NCBI RefSeq assembly: GCF_015352955.1
Contig: NZ_JACYOX010000026.1
Coordinates: 23,761-87,760 of the forward strand
Length of the DNA: 64,000 nucleotides
Reading direction: 5' to 3'
DNA from: Noviherbaspirillum soli
GTDB lineage: Bacteria; Pseudomonadota; Gammaproteobacteria; Burkholderiales; Burkholderiaceae_D
The notes below the pieces were generated by a model, which ran no database searches, was not told where the DNA came from, and saw only the letters and a list, made by a program, of their open reading frames with translations. The translations under genes were made by a program, and so were the position numbers. Below, piece after piece: positions 28,523 to 41,987 of this stretch (positions are counted from its first letter, which is position 1; the number at the start of each line of letters is the position of its first letter).

Positions 28523-29200
28523 ATGCATGTACGCGACCTGAGGCAATACCTGGCCGAGCTGGATGAGAACAACCAGCGCGCCTGGTTCGTGATGAACAAG
28601 CCGCGCTACGATATCCTGCGCGCCGAGTTCCTCGAACTGACCACGCGCCTGATCAGGAGCATCTCCCGCTTCGATCCGGCGGTGGCGGCCTGCAACCCGA
28701 AGAAGGCGCTGTTTCGCATCAACCGCGACCTGCGCTTTTCACGCGACCCCAAGCCCTACAAGACGCACTTTTCCGCCGCCATCACCGCCAGCGGGCTGAA
28801 GAAACCCAGCCAGGGCGGCGGTCCGGCCTATTACTTTCACGTCGATGAAAAGGGCCAGCTGCTGATCGCCGGCGGCGAATACCTGCCGCCGCCCGACCGG
28901 CTGCGCCAGATCCGGCGCCAGGTGATTGCCGACGCCGACGGCTTTTCAGCGGTACTCAAAGACCGCAAGCTGCGCGCCGCCTTTGGCGACCTGCAGCAGG
29001 AAGGCAAGCTGACGCGGCCGCCCAAGGGTTTCGATGCGGATACGCCGCATGCAGAGTATGTGCGCCACAAGAGCTTCATCGTCTGGAACGAGCGCAGCGT
29101 GGACGGCATGACCGGCGACGAACTGGAACAGGTGGTGCTGAGGAATTTCAGGGATGCGCAGCCACTGGTGCAGTGGCTGCGGCAGGTGCCGAACGCGTAA
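28523..29200 (+). CDS. DUF2461 (TIGR02453-type) protein
   Basis: 225 residues from the ATG at 28523, which follows GGAGTGA and lies 2 bases after the protease stop, so translation is probably coupled. Family pattern: YLAELDENNQRAWFVMNKPR near the start, INRDLRFSRDPKPYKTHF, and PAYYFHVDEKGQLLIAGGEY. The family is widespread; its function is unknown. Convergent with tatC 38 bases away, with no visible terminator between. Confidence 0.88.
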   Translation: MHVRDLRQYLAELDENNQRAWFVMNKPRYDILRAEFLELTTRLIRSISRFDPAVAACNPKKALFRINRDLRFSRDPKPYKTHFSAAITASGLKKPSQGGGPAYYFHVDEKGQLLIAGGEYLPPPDRLRQIRRQVIADADGFSAVLKDRKLRAAFGDLQQEGKLTRPPKGFDADTPHAEYVRHKSFIVWNERSVDGMTGDELEQVVLRNFRDAQPLVQWLRQVPNA

Positions 29201-29238
29201 GGAAGCTGCTTTATTGCGGACAGCGAAGCTAGACCGTT

Positions 29239-30018
29239 TCAGCTGCCGGTGCTGCTGGGATGCTCTTCCGGCGCCTGGGTGGCCCGCACGAACATCGGCG
29301 CCAGCAGCAGGCCCAGTTCGAACAGCAGGCACATCGGTACCGCCAGGAACAGCTGGCTCATGATGTCCGGCGGCGTCACCACGGCAGCCACGACGAAGGC
29401 GCCGACGATCACATAGGGGCGGATCGCCTTCAGCTTTTCCACGGTCATCAGGTTCATCCGCACCAGCACCACCACCACCACCGGCACCTCGAAGGTGATG
29501 CCGAAGGCCAGGCACATGGTCATCACGAAATCGAGATAGTTCTCGATGTCGGGCGCCACGGTAATCGAGCTGGGTGCGAAATCGTAGATGAAGCGGAACA
29601 CCTTGCCAAACACCAGGAAGTAGCAGAACGCCACGCCCACGATGAACAGGAAGGACGAGGAAATGACCAGCGGCGCAATCAGCCGCTTCTCATGCGCATA
29701 CAGGCCAGGCGCAACGAAAGCCCAGGCCTGGTACAGCACCCACGGCAGCGAAATGATGAAGGCTGCCAGCAGCGTGACCTTCATCGGCACCATGAAAGGC
29801 GTGATCACGCCGGTGGCGATCATCTTCGCGTCGCCGGGCAGCGCGATCATCATTGGCCGGGCAATGAAGTCATAGACCGCGCCCGGACCGGGCCAGACGG
29901 CAACCAGCACCAGGAAGACCGCCAGCACCACGGCGACTGCCCTGACCAGGCGGTTGCGCAGTTCGACCAGATGGGAGATGAAGGTGTCCTGCGCGTCGGC
30001 TTGTGTGTCTTCAGCCAT
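29239..30018 (-). CDS. tatC: Twin-arginine translocase subunit TatC
   Basis: 259 residues and six membrane helices. Starts with a short cytoplasmic segment and FISHLVELRNRLVRAVAVVL; family patterns LYQAWAFVAPGLYAHEKR and AFGITFEVPV follow. It is the receptor for RR signal peptides in the Tat complex that exports folded proteins such as the Rieske subunit encoded at 24 kb. It starts immediately after the tatB stop. Last gene of the long minus-strand block. Confidence 0.96.
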   Translation of the reverse strand: MAEDTQADAQDTFISHLVELRNRLVRAVAVVLAVFLVLVAVWPGPGAVYDFIARPMMIALPGDAKMIATGVITPFMVPMKVTLLAAFIISLPWVLYQAWAFVAPGLYAHEKRLIAPLVISSSFLFIVGVAFCYFLVFGKVFRFIYDFAPSSITVAPDIENYLDFVMTMCLAFGITFEVPVVVVVLVRMNLMTVEKLKAIRPYVIVGAFVVAAVVTPPDIMSQLFLAVPMCLLFELGLLLAPMFVRATQAPEEHPSSTGS

Positions 30019-30522
30019 TTAATGGAACGATTGGGTGGGTTTGCGGCTGCCCGAAGGGCGATACCGGGCGACGCGGGCCGCGCCTGACAGCACGCGCGAC
30101 CGGCGGCCGTTCTGCCGCTTGTACCAGGACGGCACGGCCGAGGTGCGCGCCAGCTTCTTCCTGCGGAAATCCTTGGCCTTGACCGCATGCTGGTCAGGCG
30201 TGGGCGGCTCCATCAGCGGATTGGACGCGCTGGTGAAGTCGTCATTCCAGCCGGTACTGACGGCGTCGCGCACTTCGGCGGCATTCTGCGAGATCGATTG
30301 CTCCACCGTGCTGGCTGCCTCGCGCACATCCTGCTGCATCTTGCGGAATTCCTCCAGGTCGATTTCCCGGCTGACTTCCTGCTTGACGTCATTGATGTAG
30401 CGCTGGGCGCGGCCAAACAGCGAGCCCGCCATGCGCGCCACGCGCGGCAGTTTCTCCGGCCCGATGACGACCAGCGCCACGACGCCGATCAGGGCAATCT
30501 TGGTCAGGCCGAGATCGATCAT
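30019..30522 (-). CDS. tatB: Twin-arginine translocase subunit TatB
   Basis: 167 residues. Single N-terminal membrane helix (MIDLGLTKIALIGVVALVVIG), the hinge GPEKLPRVARMAGSLFGRAQ, then an amphipathic helix and a long polar tail. The Glu in the membrane segment/hinge is typical of TatB. It works with TatC in signal-peptide recognition. It lies 30 bases after tatA; its stop abuts the tatC start. Confidence 0.93.
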   Translation of the reverse strand: MIDLGLTKIALIGVVALVVIGPEKLPRVARMAGSLFGRAQRYINDVKQEVSREIDLEEFRKMQQDVREAASTVEQSISQNAAEVRDAVSTGWNDDFTSASNPLMEPPTPDQHAVKAKDFRRKKLARTSAVPSWYKRQNGRRSRVLSGAARVARYRPSGSRKPTQSFH

Positions 30523-30552
30523 GCGGCGCTACCGTGCAGAATGCGCATCGGC

Positions 30553-30774
30553 TCAGGTCCGGTTCTTTTCTTTGGTCTCGACGTCGATGGTGCCCTTGTC
30601 GGCCACTGTCGGCGGCGCGCCGGCGACGCGGTCTTCCTCGCCCTTGACGCCATCCTTGAAGCCCTTGACCGCCTTGCCGAGGTCGGAACCCATGTTGCCG
30701 ATCTTCTTGGTGCCGAATACCAGCATCACGATGACCAGAACGATCAGCCAGTGCCAGACGCTAAATGAACCCAT
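30553..30774 (-). CDS. tatA: Twin-arginine translocase subunit TatA
   Basis: 73 residues. Short N-terminal helix ([17 protein letters not shown]) followed by the [20 protein letters not shown] amphipathic helix and an acidic tail, as in TatA/E. It forms the variable pore of the Tat system. First of tatABC. Confidence 0.95.
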   Translation of the reverse strand: MGSFSVWHWLIVLVIVMLVFGTKKIGNMGSDLGKAVKGFKDGVKGEEDRVAGAPPTVADKGTIDVETKEKNRT

Positions 30775-30832
30775 TTGTTTCTCCTTGCGGAACGCTCTGT
30801 TCCAGGTTGAATTTGTCCGGAGCGGTCCGGAC

Positions 30833-31204
30833 CTACCGTTGGCCGCGCCAGGGGCGCGGTCCGCCGATCACATGCAGATGAAGATGGTATACCTCTTGTC
30901 CACCATCCGGACCAGTATTGAACAGGGTCTTGAAGCCGCCGGAGCCATTGTCGCCGTCATCGGCTTCGTATCCGCAGCCTAATTGTTGCGCCAGCCTTGG
31001 CGCGAGAAGCATCATTTTACCCAACAAAGCGGAGTGCTGTTCCGTGCAGTCGGCCAGGGTCGGAATGTGTTGCTTCGGCACAATAAGAACATGCACGGGC
31101 GCCGCCGGATTGATGTCATGGAAGGCGATCAGATCCTCGTCTTCATGCACCTTCTTCGAGGGAATCTGACCTGCGGCGATCTTGCAGAAAATACAGTTGT
31201 CCAA
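30833..31204 (-). CDS. Histidine triad (HIT) family nucleotide-binding protein
   Basis: 123 residues. The start is taken as TTG at 31204, which has GGAGA 6 bases upstream and yields the usual (M)[17 protein letters not shown]; no ATG fits. The triad HLHLHVIGG is at the end. Bacterial HinT-type proteins are purine nucleoside phosphoramidases. It commonly sits between hisE and tatA in betaproteobacteria, as here. Two Cys in CIFC may bind zinc. Confidence 0.92.
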   Translation of the reverse strand: MDNCIFCKIAAGQIPSKKVHEDEDLIAFHDINPAAPVHVLIVPKQHIPTLADCTEQHSALLGKMMLLAPRLAQQLGCGYEADDGDNGSGGFKTLFNTGPDGGQEVYHLHLHVIGGPRPWRGQR

Positions 31205-31259
31205 AACCAGTCTCCGTTGATATTGATGTGCTCGTTCCCGTTCTGTACTGCCGTCTTCC

Positions 31260-31604
31260 TCAGGCCTTCTGGCCGCGGCTGGCCTTTTCCTCGATGCCCG
31301 AGATGCCTTCACGCCGCGCCAGTTCCTTCAGCACATCGTCCGGCGTGAGATTAAACTGCGCCAGCATGACAAGCGTATGAAACCAGAGGTCGGCGCACTC
31401 ATACAGCACCTTGGAGGCATCGCCGTCGACGCGGGCGTCCTTGGCGGCCATCACGGTTTCGGTGGCTTCCTCGCCGATCTTCTTCAGGATCGCGTCGTCG
31501 CCCTTGGCGAACAGCCGGCTGACATAGGATTTCTCCGGGTCGCCGCCGTTGGCCGGCTTGCGTGACTCGATGACTTGCGCCAGGCGGTTCAGGGTGTCGC
31601 TCAT
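31260..31604 (-). CDS. hisE: Phosphoribosyl-ATP pyrophosphohydrolase
   Basis: 114 residues. Second step of histidine synthesis, PR-ATP to PR-AMP. The MazG-like fold shows [20 protein letters not shown], then [12 protein letters not shown] and [15 protein letters not shown]. It is a separate gene from hisI, 15 bases downstream, as in betaproteobacteria. Confidence 0.96.
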   Translation of the reverse strand: MSDTLNRLAQVIESRKPANGGDPEKSYVSRLFAKGDDAILKKIGEEATETVMAAKDARVDGDASKVLYECADLWFHTLVMLAQFNLTPDDVLKELARREGISGIEEKASRGQKA

Positions 31605-31619
31605 TGTGCCGCTTTGCCT

Positions 31620-32020
31620 TTACTTGTAGATGCTGTCGGGATTCTTCAAGACCGGATCGACCGCGACCCACTCGCCTTCGGCCGCGCTGCCCTCGAATTT
31701 CTGGAAGAAGCAGGAATGGCGGCCGGTGTGGCAGGCAATGCCGTCCACCTGCTCGACCTTGAGCAGCACCACGTCCTCGTCGCAGTCCAGGCGCAGTTCA
31801 TGCACCTTCTGCACGTGGCCGGACTCCTCGCCCTTGTGCCACAGCTTCTTGCGCGAGCGGCTCCAGTAAACTGCCTGGCCCGACTCCACCGTACGCGCCA
31901 GCGCCTCCCGGTTCATCCAGGCAAACATCAGCACGTCGTTGCTGCCGACTTCCTGGGCAATCACCGGCACCAGGCCGTGCTCGTCCCAGCGCACCTTGTT
32001 CAGCCATTTCGCCTTGACGC

Positions 32021-32024
<4 letters not shown>
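31620..32024 (-). CDS. hisI: Phosphoribosyl-AMP cyclohydrolase
   Basis: 134 residues. Opens the purine ring of PR-AMP (step 3 of histidine synthesis). Metal ligands: Asp80/Asp82/Asp84 with Cys81 (RLDCDEDVV), and Cys98 and Cys105 ([11 protein letters not shown]). The ATG at 32024 overlaps the hisF stop by ATGA. Longer readings of this frame are shadows over hisF. Confidence 0.96.
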
Positions 32025-32785
<761 letters not shown>

Positions 32786-32787
32786 GA

Positions 32788-33573
32788 TCAGTCGGTTTCG
32801 CGCTCTTCCACGCCGGAAAGCGCATCCGCCCTTTCCTGCGCCAGGCGCAGGTCCAGCGTGCCTTCGTAAATCGAACGGCCGCAGATCACGCCCTCGATGC
32901 CTTCGTCCTGCACCGCGCACAGCGCTTCGACGTCCTTGATGTTGTGCACGCCGCCGGAGGCGATCACGGGGATCGTCATGCTGCGCGCCAGGCGCACGGT
33001 GGCATCGATGTTGACGCCGCCCATCATGCCGTCGCGGCCGATGTCGGTGTAGACGATGGCTTCGCAGCCGTAGTCCTCGAACTTCTTGGCCAGGTCCAGT
33101 ACCTCATGGCCGGAGAGCTTGCTCCAGCCGTCGGTGGCGACCTTGCCGTCCTTGGCATCCAGGCCGACGATGATCTGGCCGGGGAAGGCGCTGCAGGCAT
33201 CGTGCAGGAAGCCCGGATTCTTCACCGCGGCGGTGCCGATGATGATGTAGGACAGGCCGCCGTCCAGGTAGCGCTCGATGGTGTCGAGATCGCGGATGCC
33301 GCCGCCCAGCTGGATCGGGATTTCGTCGACATCGTTGTCGATCGCAAATTCGCGCACCGCCTTGATGATGGACTTGACCGCCAGTTCGTTCTTGGGCTTG
33401 CCGGCGAAGGCGCCATTCAGGTCGACCAGGTGCAGACGGCGCGCGCCCTGGGCCAGCCAGTGCCGCGCCATCTCGGCCGGGTCGTCGGAGAATACGGTGG
33501 CTTGCTCCATGTCGCCCTGTTTCAGGCGTACGCAATGACCGTCTTTGAGATCGATAGCAGGTATAAGCAGCAT
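32788..33573 (-). CDS. hisA: Phosphoribosylformimino-AICAR phosphate isomerase (HisA)
   Basis: 261 residues. TIM barrel homologous to HisF, with Asp8 ([11 protein letters not shown]), [16 protein letters not shown], the catalytic-type Asp in [12 protein letters not shown], and [16 protein letters not shown]. It isomerises ProFAR to PRFAR. The C-terminus (~[17 protein letters not shown]) is slightly longer than usual. Confidence 0.96.
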   Translation of the reverse strand: MLLIPAIDLKDGHCVRLKQGDMEQATVFSDDPAEMARHWLAQGARRLHLVDLNGAFAGKPKNELAVKSIIKAVREFAIDNDVDEIPIQLGGGIRDLDTIERYLDGGLSYIIIGTAAVKNPGFLHDACSAFPGQIIVGLDAKDGKVATDGWSKLSGHEVLDLAKKFEDYGCEAIVYTDIGRDGMMGGVNIDATVRLARSMTIPVIASGGVHNIKDVEALCAVQDEGIEGVICGRSIYEGTLDLRLAQERADALSGVEERETD

Positions 33574-33630
33574 GGCTACAGTGAGTGGGACGTTAAGGTT
33601 GGTGGTTGGATAAACAAGGGCTGAGCTGGC

Positions 33631-34269
33631 TCAGGGCTTCCAGTTGGCAAAGTTTCTGTAGAGCTGCAGGCCGGCGGCAGCGCTTTTCTCCGGGTGGAAC
33701 TGGGTAGCGAAAATATAGTCGCGTCCGACCGCGCATGCAAACGGGCCGCCGTAATCGGTCTCGCCCAGCACATGCGCCGGATTGGCGGGCGCGGCATGGT
33801 AGCTGTGGACGAAATAGAAATAATCGTTGTCGGCCACGCCTTCCCACATGGGATGCGGGGCGGTCTGATGCACCCGGTTCCAGCCCATCTGCGGCACCTT
33901 GAAGCGCGAGCCGTCATCCTGCAGCCGGCCTTCCAGGTTGAAGCGCACCACCTTGCCCGGCAACAGGCCGAGACAGGGCGTGTCGCCCTCGTCGCTCCAG
34001 TCGAACAGCATCTGCTCGCCGACGCACACGCCGAACAGCGGCTTGGTCTGCGAGGCGGCCTTGACCGCTTCTTCCAGGCCGGAGGCGCGCAGGCTGCGCA
34101 TGCAGTCCGGCATCGCGCCCTGGCCGGGCAGCACCACCCGGTCGGCGGCGCGGATGTCGGCGACTTCGCCGGAAATGCGCACATCGGCTTCCGGCGCGAC
34201 ATGGCGCAGCGCCTGCGCTACCGAGCGCAGGTTGCCCATGCCGTAATCCACTACCACGATCTTGTTCAT
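33631..34269 (-). CDS. hisH: Imidazole glycerol phosphate synthase, glutaminase subunit
   Basis: 212 residues. Class-I glutamine amidotransferase: oxyanion region [12 protein letters not shown], nucleophile Cys82 ([12 protein letters not shown]), and the His/Glu pair in TQFHPEKS. It hydrolyses glutamine and channels ammonia to HisF. It precedes hisA by 57 bases. Confidence 0.96.
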   Translation of the reverse strand: MNKIVVVDYGMGNLRSVAQALRHVAPEADVRISGEVADIRAADRVVLPGQGAMPDCMRSLRASGLEEAVKAASQTKPLFGVCVGEQMLFDWSDEGDTPCLGLLPGKVVRFNLEGRLQDDGSRFKVPQMGWNRVHQTAPHPMWEGVADNDYFYFVHSYHAAPANPAHVLGETDYGGPFACAVGRDYIFATQFHPEKSAAAGLQLYRNFANWKP

Positions 34270-34296
34270 GTCAGAAATTAAGCTGGTCAGCCGGAA

Positions 34297-34893
34297 TCAG
34301 AGGCTGCCCTTGGTCGACGGAATGGTGCCGGCGGCGCGGGCATCGAGTTCGCTGGCCATGCGCAGCGCGCGGCCGAATGCCTTGAAGACGGTTTCGCACT
34401 GATGGTGGGCGTTGGCGCCGCGCAGATTGTCGATATGCAGCGTGACCAGCGCATGATTGACGAAGCCCTGGAAGAACTCGCGGGTCAGGTCGACGTCGAA
34501 GCCGCCGATCATGGAGCGGGTGAACGGCACATGGAATTCCAGGCCGGGACGGCCGGAAAAGTCGACCACCACCCGCGACAGCGCTTCATCCAGCGGCACA
34601 TAGGCATGGCCGTAGCGGCGCAGGCCTTTCTTGTCGCCGACCGCCTTGGCCACCGCCTGGCCCAGCGTGATGCCCACGTCTTCCACCGTGTGGTGCGCAT
34701 CGATATGCAGGTCTCCCTTGGCTTCGACGTCGAGGTCGATCAGGCCGTGGCGGGCGATCTGGTCCAGCATGTGGTCCAGGAAAGGCACGCCGGTGTTGAG
34801 ATTCTGCTTGCCGCTGCCGTCGAGGTTGATGGCGATGCGGATCTGGGTTTCGTTGGTGTTGCGGACGACTTCCGCAATGCGTGGCGTAGACAT
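34297..34893 (-). CDS. hisB: Imidazoleglycerol-phosphate dehydratase
   Basis: 198 residues, the monofunctional form without the histidinol-phosphatase domain of enterobacterial HisB. The metal/catalytic motifs [11 protein letters not shown] (His67, His68, Glu71, Asp72) and [18 protein letters not shown] are present. A separate histidinol-phosphatase must be encoded elsewhere; none is in this cluster. Confidence 0.97.
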   Translation of the reverse strand: MSTPRIAEVVRNTNETQIRIAINLDGSGKQNLNTGVPFLDHMLDQIARHGLIDLDVEAKGDLHIDAHHTVEDVGITLGQAVAKAVGDKKGLRRYGHAYVPLDEALSRVVVDFSGRPGLEFHVPFTRSMIGGFDVDLTREFFQGFVNHALVTLHIDNLRGANAHHQCETVFKAFGRALRMASELDARAAGTIPSTKGSL

Positions 34894-34905
34894 GTTTGAA
34901 CCAGG

Positions 34906-35994
34906 TTAGGGAGCGAGCGCGGCCTTCAGGGCATTCAGGAACAGGGTGTTTTCTTCCGGGGTGCTGACCGTCACACGCAGGCAATTATGCAGCAAAGCGT
35001 GCATTTTACCGACATTTTTGACGAGCACCTTCTGTTCCAGCAGGCGCGCATGCGCCAGCGGCGCATCCAGGCCAGGCCGGGTGATGCGCAGCAGCAGGAA
35101 ATTGGCGGCCGACGGAAACACCTCGATGCCCGGCAGCGCGGCCAGTTCGGTGGCCACCCGGCTGCGTTCGTCGCGCAGCGCGGCGGCCTGCGTATCCAGC
35201 ACTTCGCTGTGCTCCAGCACGAATTCGGCGGTGGCCTGGGTCAGCACGTTGATGTTGTACGGCGGGCGCACCTTCTCGAACTGCTCCAGCAGCGCGCCGC
35301 TGGCCGACATGTAGCCGAGCCGGATGCCGGCAAGGCCCAGCTTGGAGACGGTGCGCATCACCACCAGGTTGGGAAACTCCGCCAGGCGCGGCATGAAGCT
35401 GGCCTGGGCGAACGGCTGGTAAGCCTCGTCGACGATCACGATGCCGGTCTCGCCCACCGCGCGCAGGATGTCGACCATGGCGGCCTCGTCGAACAGGTTG
35501 CCGGTCGGGTTGTTCGGATAGGCCAGGTAGGTCACCGCCGGCCGGTGCGCGGCGATGGCGGCCAGCATGGCGTCGCGGTCCAGGCTGAAGTCGGGCCTGA
35601 GGTCGACGCCGATGAACTGCAGGCCGGCGAACTGGGCCGACATCGCATACATCACGAAGGCGGGCACCGGCGCCAGCACCTTGGCGCCGGGTTTGGCGCA
35701 AGCGACGGATACCATCGAGATCAGTTCATCCGAGCCGTTGCCCAGCACCACGTCATAGCCGGCCGGCACACCGAGCTTGCCGCAAATGCCGGCCTTCAGT
35801 TCGGTGTAGGACGGCGTCGGATAGCGGTTCAGCGCCACTTCGGACAGCCGGCGGCCGAGCTCGGCACGCAGCGGCTCGGGCAGCTGGTAAGGGTTTTCCA
35901 TCGCGTCGAGCTTGACGCAGCCGGCCGCATCCTGCACGTGATAGGCCGACAGGGCAAGGACATCGGGACGGATAAGGTTTTCGATCAGGGACAT
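34906..35994 (-). CDS. hisC: Histidinol-phosphate aminotransferase
   Basis: 362 residues. Fold-type-I PLP enzyme: YPNNPTGN (159-166), VDEAYQPF, and the PLP lysine Lys218 in [15 protein letters not shown]-terminal [10 protein letters not shown]. It converts imidazole-acetol phosphate to histidinol phosphate. Its start overlaps the 3' end of the methyltransferase gene by 10 bases. Confidence 0.96.
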   Translation of the reverse strand: MSLIENLIRPDVLALSAYHVQDAAGCVKLDAMENPYQLPEPLRAELGRRLSEVALNRYPTPSYTELKAGICGKLGVPAGYDVVLGNGSDELISMVSVACAKPGAKVLAPVPAFVMYAMSAQFAGLQFIGVDLRPDFSLDRDAMLAAIAAHRPAVTYLAYPNNPTGNLFDEAAMVDILRAVGETGIVIVDEAYQPFAQASFMPRLAEFPNLVVMRTVSKLGLAGIRLGYMSASGALLEQFEKVRPPYNINVLTQATAEFVLEHSEVLDTQAAALRDERSRVATELAALPGIEVFPSAANFLLLRITRPGLDAPLAHARLLEQKVLVKNVGKMHALLHNCLRVTVSTPEENTLFLNALKAALAP

Positions 35995-36791
35995 GGTGTG
36001 CTCACGTTGTCGGCGGCGGATTGTTCGGCGGGTTCCAGCGCCGCCAGCCGCTGGTCTATCAGTTTGCAGTAATCGGCGTTCAATTCAAAGCCGACGAAGT
36101 CGCGGCCGCAGCGGCGCGCCGCCACCGCGGTGGTGCCGCTGCCCATGAACGGGTCCAGCACCAGGCCGCCGGGCGGGCAGGATGCCTTGATCATGCGCTC
36201 GATGATTTCCAGCGGCTTCTGGGTCGGATGGTCGGCCCGCTCCCGGTGTTCCCGGTGCAGGCGCGACACGCTCCAGACGTCCTTCGGGTTGTAGCCCAGC
36301 TCCAGCCACTTGGCGCCGACGAAGATCGAGCGCGAGCGCGCCTTCTTGGTCTGGGCGTCATAGGGTATGCGCACCGCGTCGAGGTCGAAGTAATAGTCGC
36401 GGGCATTGGCGAAGAAGCCGATGTTGTCATGCACCGAGGAATAGCGGCGGGTGCTGCCGCCCATGGACGGCACCCGGCGGTCCCAGACGATCTCGTTGAT
36501 CATGGTCATGCGCTGCTTGAGCATCACGAACACTTCCGGCGAATAGCGCCAGGTCAGGAACACGTACAGGCTGCCGCCGGCCCTGAGCTTGGGCAGGGCG
36601 GCGTCGACCCAGGCTTCGGTCCATTCCAGGTAGGCCGCGCTTTCCATGCGGTCGGAGTCGTTGCCGTAGTCCTTGCCGAGGTTGTACGGCGGATCGGCGA
36701 TGATCAGGTCCACCGCGCCGTCGGGCAGGCGCGCGATGCCGGCCAACGCGTCTTCGCAGAAAACGCGGTTGCGCCAGTTATCGTTGTCCAA
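35985..36791 (-). CDS. Solitary DNA methyltransferase (beta-class, N6-adenine or N4-cytosine)
   Basis: 268 residues. The catalytic motif DPPY (33-36, [12 protein letters not shown]) precedes the SAM-binding motif DPFMGSGTT (213-221), with the HPTQKP stretch (188-193) between. This circularly permuted order is the beta class of amino-methyltransferases. No restriction endonuclease is nearby. The start is TTG at 36791, as no ATG or GTG lies near the first conserved block. It begins 15 bases after hisD and overlaps hisC by 10 bases, so it should be co-expressed with the his genes. The recognition site cannot be read from the sequence. It may be an orphan epigenetic methylase or a remnant of a restriction-modification pair. 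Confidence 0.88.
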   Translation of the reverse strand: MDNDNWRNRVFCEDALAGIARLPDGAVDLIIADPPYNLGKDYGNDSDRMESAAYLEWTEAWVDAALPKLRAGGSLYVFLTWRYSPEVFVMLKQRMTMINEIVWDRRVPSMGGSTRRYSSVHDNIGFFANARDYYFDLDAVRIPYDAQTKKARSRSIFVGAKWLELGYNPKDVWSVSRLHREHRERADHPTQKPLEIIERMIKASCPPGGLVLDPFMGSGTTAVAARRCGRDFVGFELNADYCKLIDQRLAALEPAEQSAADNVSTPCP

Positions 36792-36806
36792 CGGCCTGCC
36801 CGCGCA

Positions 36807-38123
36807 TCATTTCTTGTAGCGGTATTCGGCGGAGCGGGCATGCGCCTGCAGGCCTTCGCCGTAGGCCAGCTCGGCCGCCACCTGGCCCAGCGTGCGGGCG
36901 CCGGCCTCGCTGACCTGGATCACCGACGAGCGCTTCTGGAAGTCGTAGACGCCCAGCGGCGAGGAGAAGCGCGCGGTGCGGGAGGTCGGCAGCACATGGT
37001 TGGGGCCGGCGCAGTAGTCGCCGATGGACTCGGACGAGAAGCGGCCGAGGAACATCGCGCCGGCGTGGCGGATGCGGTGCGACCAGGCCAGCGGATTCTC
37101 GGCCGAGATCTCCAGGTGCTCGGGCGCGATGAAGTTGGCGATCTCGCAGGCCTCGTTCATGTCGCGCACCTTGACCATCGCGCCGCGGTTGGTCAGCGAG
37201 GTGCGGATCACGTCCTTGCGCGGCATTTCTTCCAGCAGGCGGTCCACGCTCTGCTGCACGCGCGCCATGTAGTCGGCGTCCGGGCAAACCAGGATGGACT
37301 GCGCCAGTTCGTCATGCTCGGCCTGGGAAAACAGGTCCATCGCCACCCAGTCGGGGTCGGTGCTGCCGTCGCACAGCACCAGGATCTCGGACGGCCCTGC
37401 GATCATGTCGATGCCCACCGTGCCGAACACCCGGCGCTTGGCGGCGGCCACATAGGCATTGCCGGGGCCGACGATCTTGTCGACCTGGGGAATGGTGGCC
37501 GTGCCATAGGCCAGCGCGCCTACCGCCTGCGCGCCGCCGATGGTGAAGACGCGGTTGACGCCGGCGATCGCGGCGGCGGCCAGCACCAGCTCGTTCTTCA
37601 CGCCGGCGGGCGTGGGCACCACCATGATGATCTCCTGCACGCCGGCCACATGGGCCGGAATTGCGTTCATCAGCACGGACGAGGGGTAGGCCGCCTTGCC
37701 GCCCGGCACATAGATGCCGACCCGGTCCAGCGGCGTCACCTTCTGGCCCAGCACGGTGCCGTCATCCTCGGTGTAGAGGAAGCCGTCGGAACCGCACTCC
37801 TCCTTCTGCCGCTCGTGATAGGCGCGCACCCGGTCGGCCGCGATCTGCAGCGCCTCGCGGCGCGCCTCGGGCAGGCCGGCCAGCGCCGCATGCAGCTCGT
37901 CCTGGCGGATTTCCAGCGCCTGCATCGAGGCCGCTTCCATCTGGTCGAAGCGGTTGGTGTATTCCAGCACGGCGGCGTCGCCGCGGGCCTTCACATCGGC
38001 CAGGATGCCGGCGGCGGCGCGGTCGATCGCGTCATCCTCGCTGGCCTCGAAGGCCAGCACGGCGCGCAGCTGCGCATTGAAATCGGCGTCGGTCGAATCG
38101 AGTGTGCGTATCGGTGCGGACAT
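36807..38123 (-). CDS. hisD: Histidinol dehydrogenase
   Basis: 438 residues. Converts histidinol to histidine in two NAD-dependent oxidations with a zinc site. Family blocks: [44 protein letters not shown] (zinc/catalytic region), [38 protein letters not shown]. It lies 16 bases after hisG. The methyltransferase gene follows. Confidence 0.97.
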   Translation of the reverse strand: MSAPIRTLDSTDADFNAQLRAVLAFEASEDDAIDRAAAGILADVKARGDAAVLEYTNRFDQMEAASMQALEIRQDELHAALAGLPEARREALQIAADRVRAYHERQKEECGSDGFLYTEDDGTVLGQKVTPLDRVGIYVPGGKAAYPSSVLMNAIPAHVAGVQEIIMVVPTPAGVKNELVLAAAAIAGVNRVFTIGGAQAVGALAYGTATIPQVDKIVGPGNAYVAAAKRRVFGTVGIDMIAGPSEILVLCDGSTDPDWVAMDLFSQAEHDELAQSILVCPDADYMARVQQSVDRLLEEMPRKDVIRTSLTNRGAMVKVRDMNEACEIANFIAPEHLEISAENPLAWSHRIRHAGAMFLGRFSSESIGDYCAGPNHVLPTSRTARFSSPLGVYDFQKRSSVIQVSEAGARTLGQVAAELAYGEGLQAHARSAEYRYKK

Positions 38124-38139
38124 GGCGATAGAGGATGGG

Positions 38140-40273
<2,134 letters not shown>

Positions 40274-40329
40274 GATTTCTGCCTTGTTGAGGTTGATGAT
40301 GGTCGAGCGCATTGCGTTGTGTTCGATGG

Positions 40330-41085
40330 TCAATGGCGCAGCTTGTAGCCGCTCTTGAGCATGGTGATGGCAACGCCGGCGAGCACCACGAAGAAGGTGG
40401 TCACGATCGCAAAGCTGATGCCGGGCGCCACGTCGGAATGGCCGAAGAAACCGTAGCGAAAGCCGTCAATCATATAAAAAAACGGATTGGCGTGCGACAC
40501 CGCCAGCCAGAAAGGCGGCAGCGAGTGTATCGAATAGAACACGCCGGCCAGGAAGGTTGCCGGCATGATCAGGAAATTCTGGAAAGCGGCCAGCTGGTCG
40601 AATTTCTCCGCCCAGATGCCGGCGATCAGGCCCATGGTGGCCAGGATCGCCGAGCCCAGCAGCGCAAAGGCGAAGATCCACAGCGGCGCGACAAAGGACA
40701 GGTGGGCGAACCAGGCGGTGATGACGAACACGCCCAGGCCGACCGCCAGGCCGCGCACCATGGCCGCCAGCACATAGGCGCTGAACATTTCCCAATGCGA
40801 CAGCGGCGGCAGCAGGATGAACACCAGGTTGCCGGTGATCTTGGACTGGATCAGCGACGACGAGGAATTGGCGAAGGCATTCTGCAGCACGCTCATCATC
40901 ACCAGCCCCGGCACCAGGAAGGCGGTGTAGGAGACGCCCGGATAGACCTCGACCCGGCCTTCCAGCACCTGGCCGAAGATCAGCAGGTAGAGCATGGCGG
41001 TGACGATGGGCGCGGTCAGGGTTTGCGTGGCGACCTTCCAGAAACGCAAGACTTCCTTGTAGAACAGCGTGCGAAAGCCCGTCAT
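40330..41085 (-). CDS. ABC-2 type exporter permease
   Basis: 251 residues, six membrane helices, with the ABC-2 signature FLAGVFYSIHSLPPFWLAVS near the C-terminus. It pairs with the ATPase encoded upstream (ATGA overlap). The pair resembles the YadG/YadH type next to mla/bolA/murA genes in betaproteobacteria. The substrate is unknown; an envelope lipid or glycan precursor would fit the context. Confidence 0.9.
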   Translation of the reverse strand: MTGFRTLFYKEVLRFWKVATQTLTAPIVTAMLYLLIFGQVLEGRVEVYPGVSYTAFLVPGLVMMSVLQNAFANSSSSLIQSKITGNLVFILLPPLSHWEMFSAYVLAAMVRGLAVGLGVFVITAWFAHLSFVAPLWIFAFALLGSAILATMGLIAGIWAEKFDQLAAFQNFLIMPATFLAGVFYSIHSLPPFWLAVSHANPFFYMIDGFRYGFFGHSDVAPGISFAIVTTFFVVLAGVAITMLKSGYKLRH

Positions 41086-41987
41086 TTGCTGCCTTCCATG
41101 ATTTCAATGAACACATCTTCCAGGTCAGCCTGGTGCAGCTGCATGTCCTCGATCTGCGCGCCGTTCTGGCGCAGTGTGGCGAGTATCGGCTCGACATCGG
41201 CATAGTCGGCGATGCGGAACACATACTTGTTGCTGCCCGGCTCGGCCGGATGCGACAGCAGCGGCGCCAGCGAGCCAGGGAATTCGCCGGCCAGCTGCAC
41301 TTCCAGCTGCGAGCCGGAAATGCGGCGGATCAGCGCGGCGGTGGAATCGAGCGCCACCACCTTGCCGCCGCGCAGCATGGCGATGCGGTTGCACAGCGCC
41401 TGCGCCTCTTCCAGGTAGTGGGTGGTCAGCACCACCGTATGGCCTTCCCGGTTCAGGCGCGAGACGAACTTCCACAGGGTCTGGCGCAGTTCGACGTCGA
41501 CGCCGGCGGTCGGCTCGTCGAGCACGATGACCGGCGGCTTGTGCACCAGCGCCTGCGCGACCAGCACCCGGCGCTTCATGCCGCCGGACAGCGCGCGCAT
41601 GTTGGCATCGGCCTTGTTGGTCAGGTCGAGGTTGTGCATGATCTCGTCGATCCAGTCGTCGTTCTTTTTCAGCCCGAAGTAGCCGGACTGCATGCGCAGG
41701 GTTTCGCGCACGGTGAAAAAGGGATCGAACACCAGTTCCTGCGGCACCACGCCAAGCAGGCTGCGCGCCTGGCGGTAATCGCGGACCACGTCGTGGCCCA
41801 TGATCTTCACGCTGCCGGAATCGGCGCGGTTCAGGCCGGCGAGGATGGAAATGAGCGTGGTCTTGCCGGCGCCATTGGGCCCCAGCAATCCGAAAAACTC
41901 GCCTTCCTCGATGGAGAATGTGACGCCGCCCAGGGCTTGCAGCGTGCCGTAGCGTTTCTTTACCTGGTCTATCTGAATGGCGGCCAT
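41082..41987 (-). CDS. ABC exporter ATP-binding protein
   Basis: 301 residues. Walker A in GLLGPNGAGKTTLISIL, signature LSGGMKRRVLVAQAL, Walker B VIVLDEPTAGVD, then the switch His (LTTHYLEEA). A ~70-residue C-terminal domain follows. It drives the ABC-2 permease encoded just downstream. It lies 195 bases after mlaB across a hairpin, so it may have its own promoter. Confidence 0.93.
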   Translation of the reverse strand: MAAIQIDQVKKRYGTLQALGGVTFSIEEGEFFGLLGPNGAGKTTLISILAGLNRADSGSVKIMGHDVVRDYRQARSLLGVVPQELVFDPFFTVRETLRMQSGYFGLKKNDDWIDEIMHNLDLTNKADANMRALSGGMKRRVLVAQALVHKPPVIVLDEPTAGVDVELRQTLWKFVSRLNREGHTVVLTTHYLEEAQALCNRIAMLRGGKVVALDSTAALIRRISGSQLEVQLAGEFPGSLAPLLSHPAEPGSNKYVFRIADYADVEPILATLRQNGAQIEDMQLHQADLEDVFIEIMEGSK

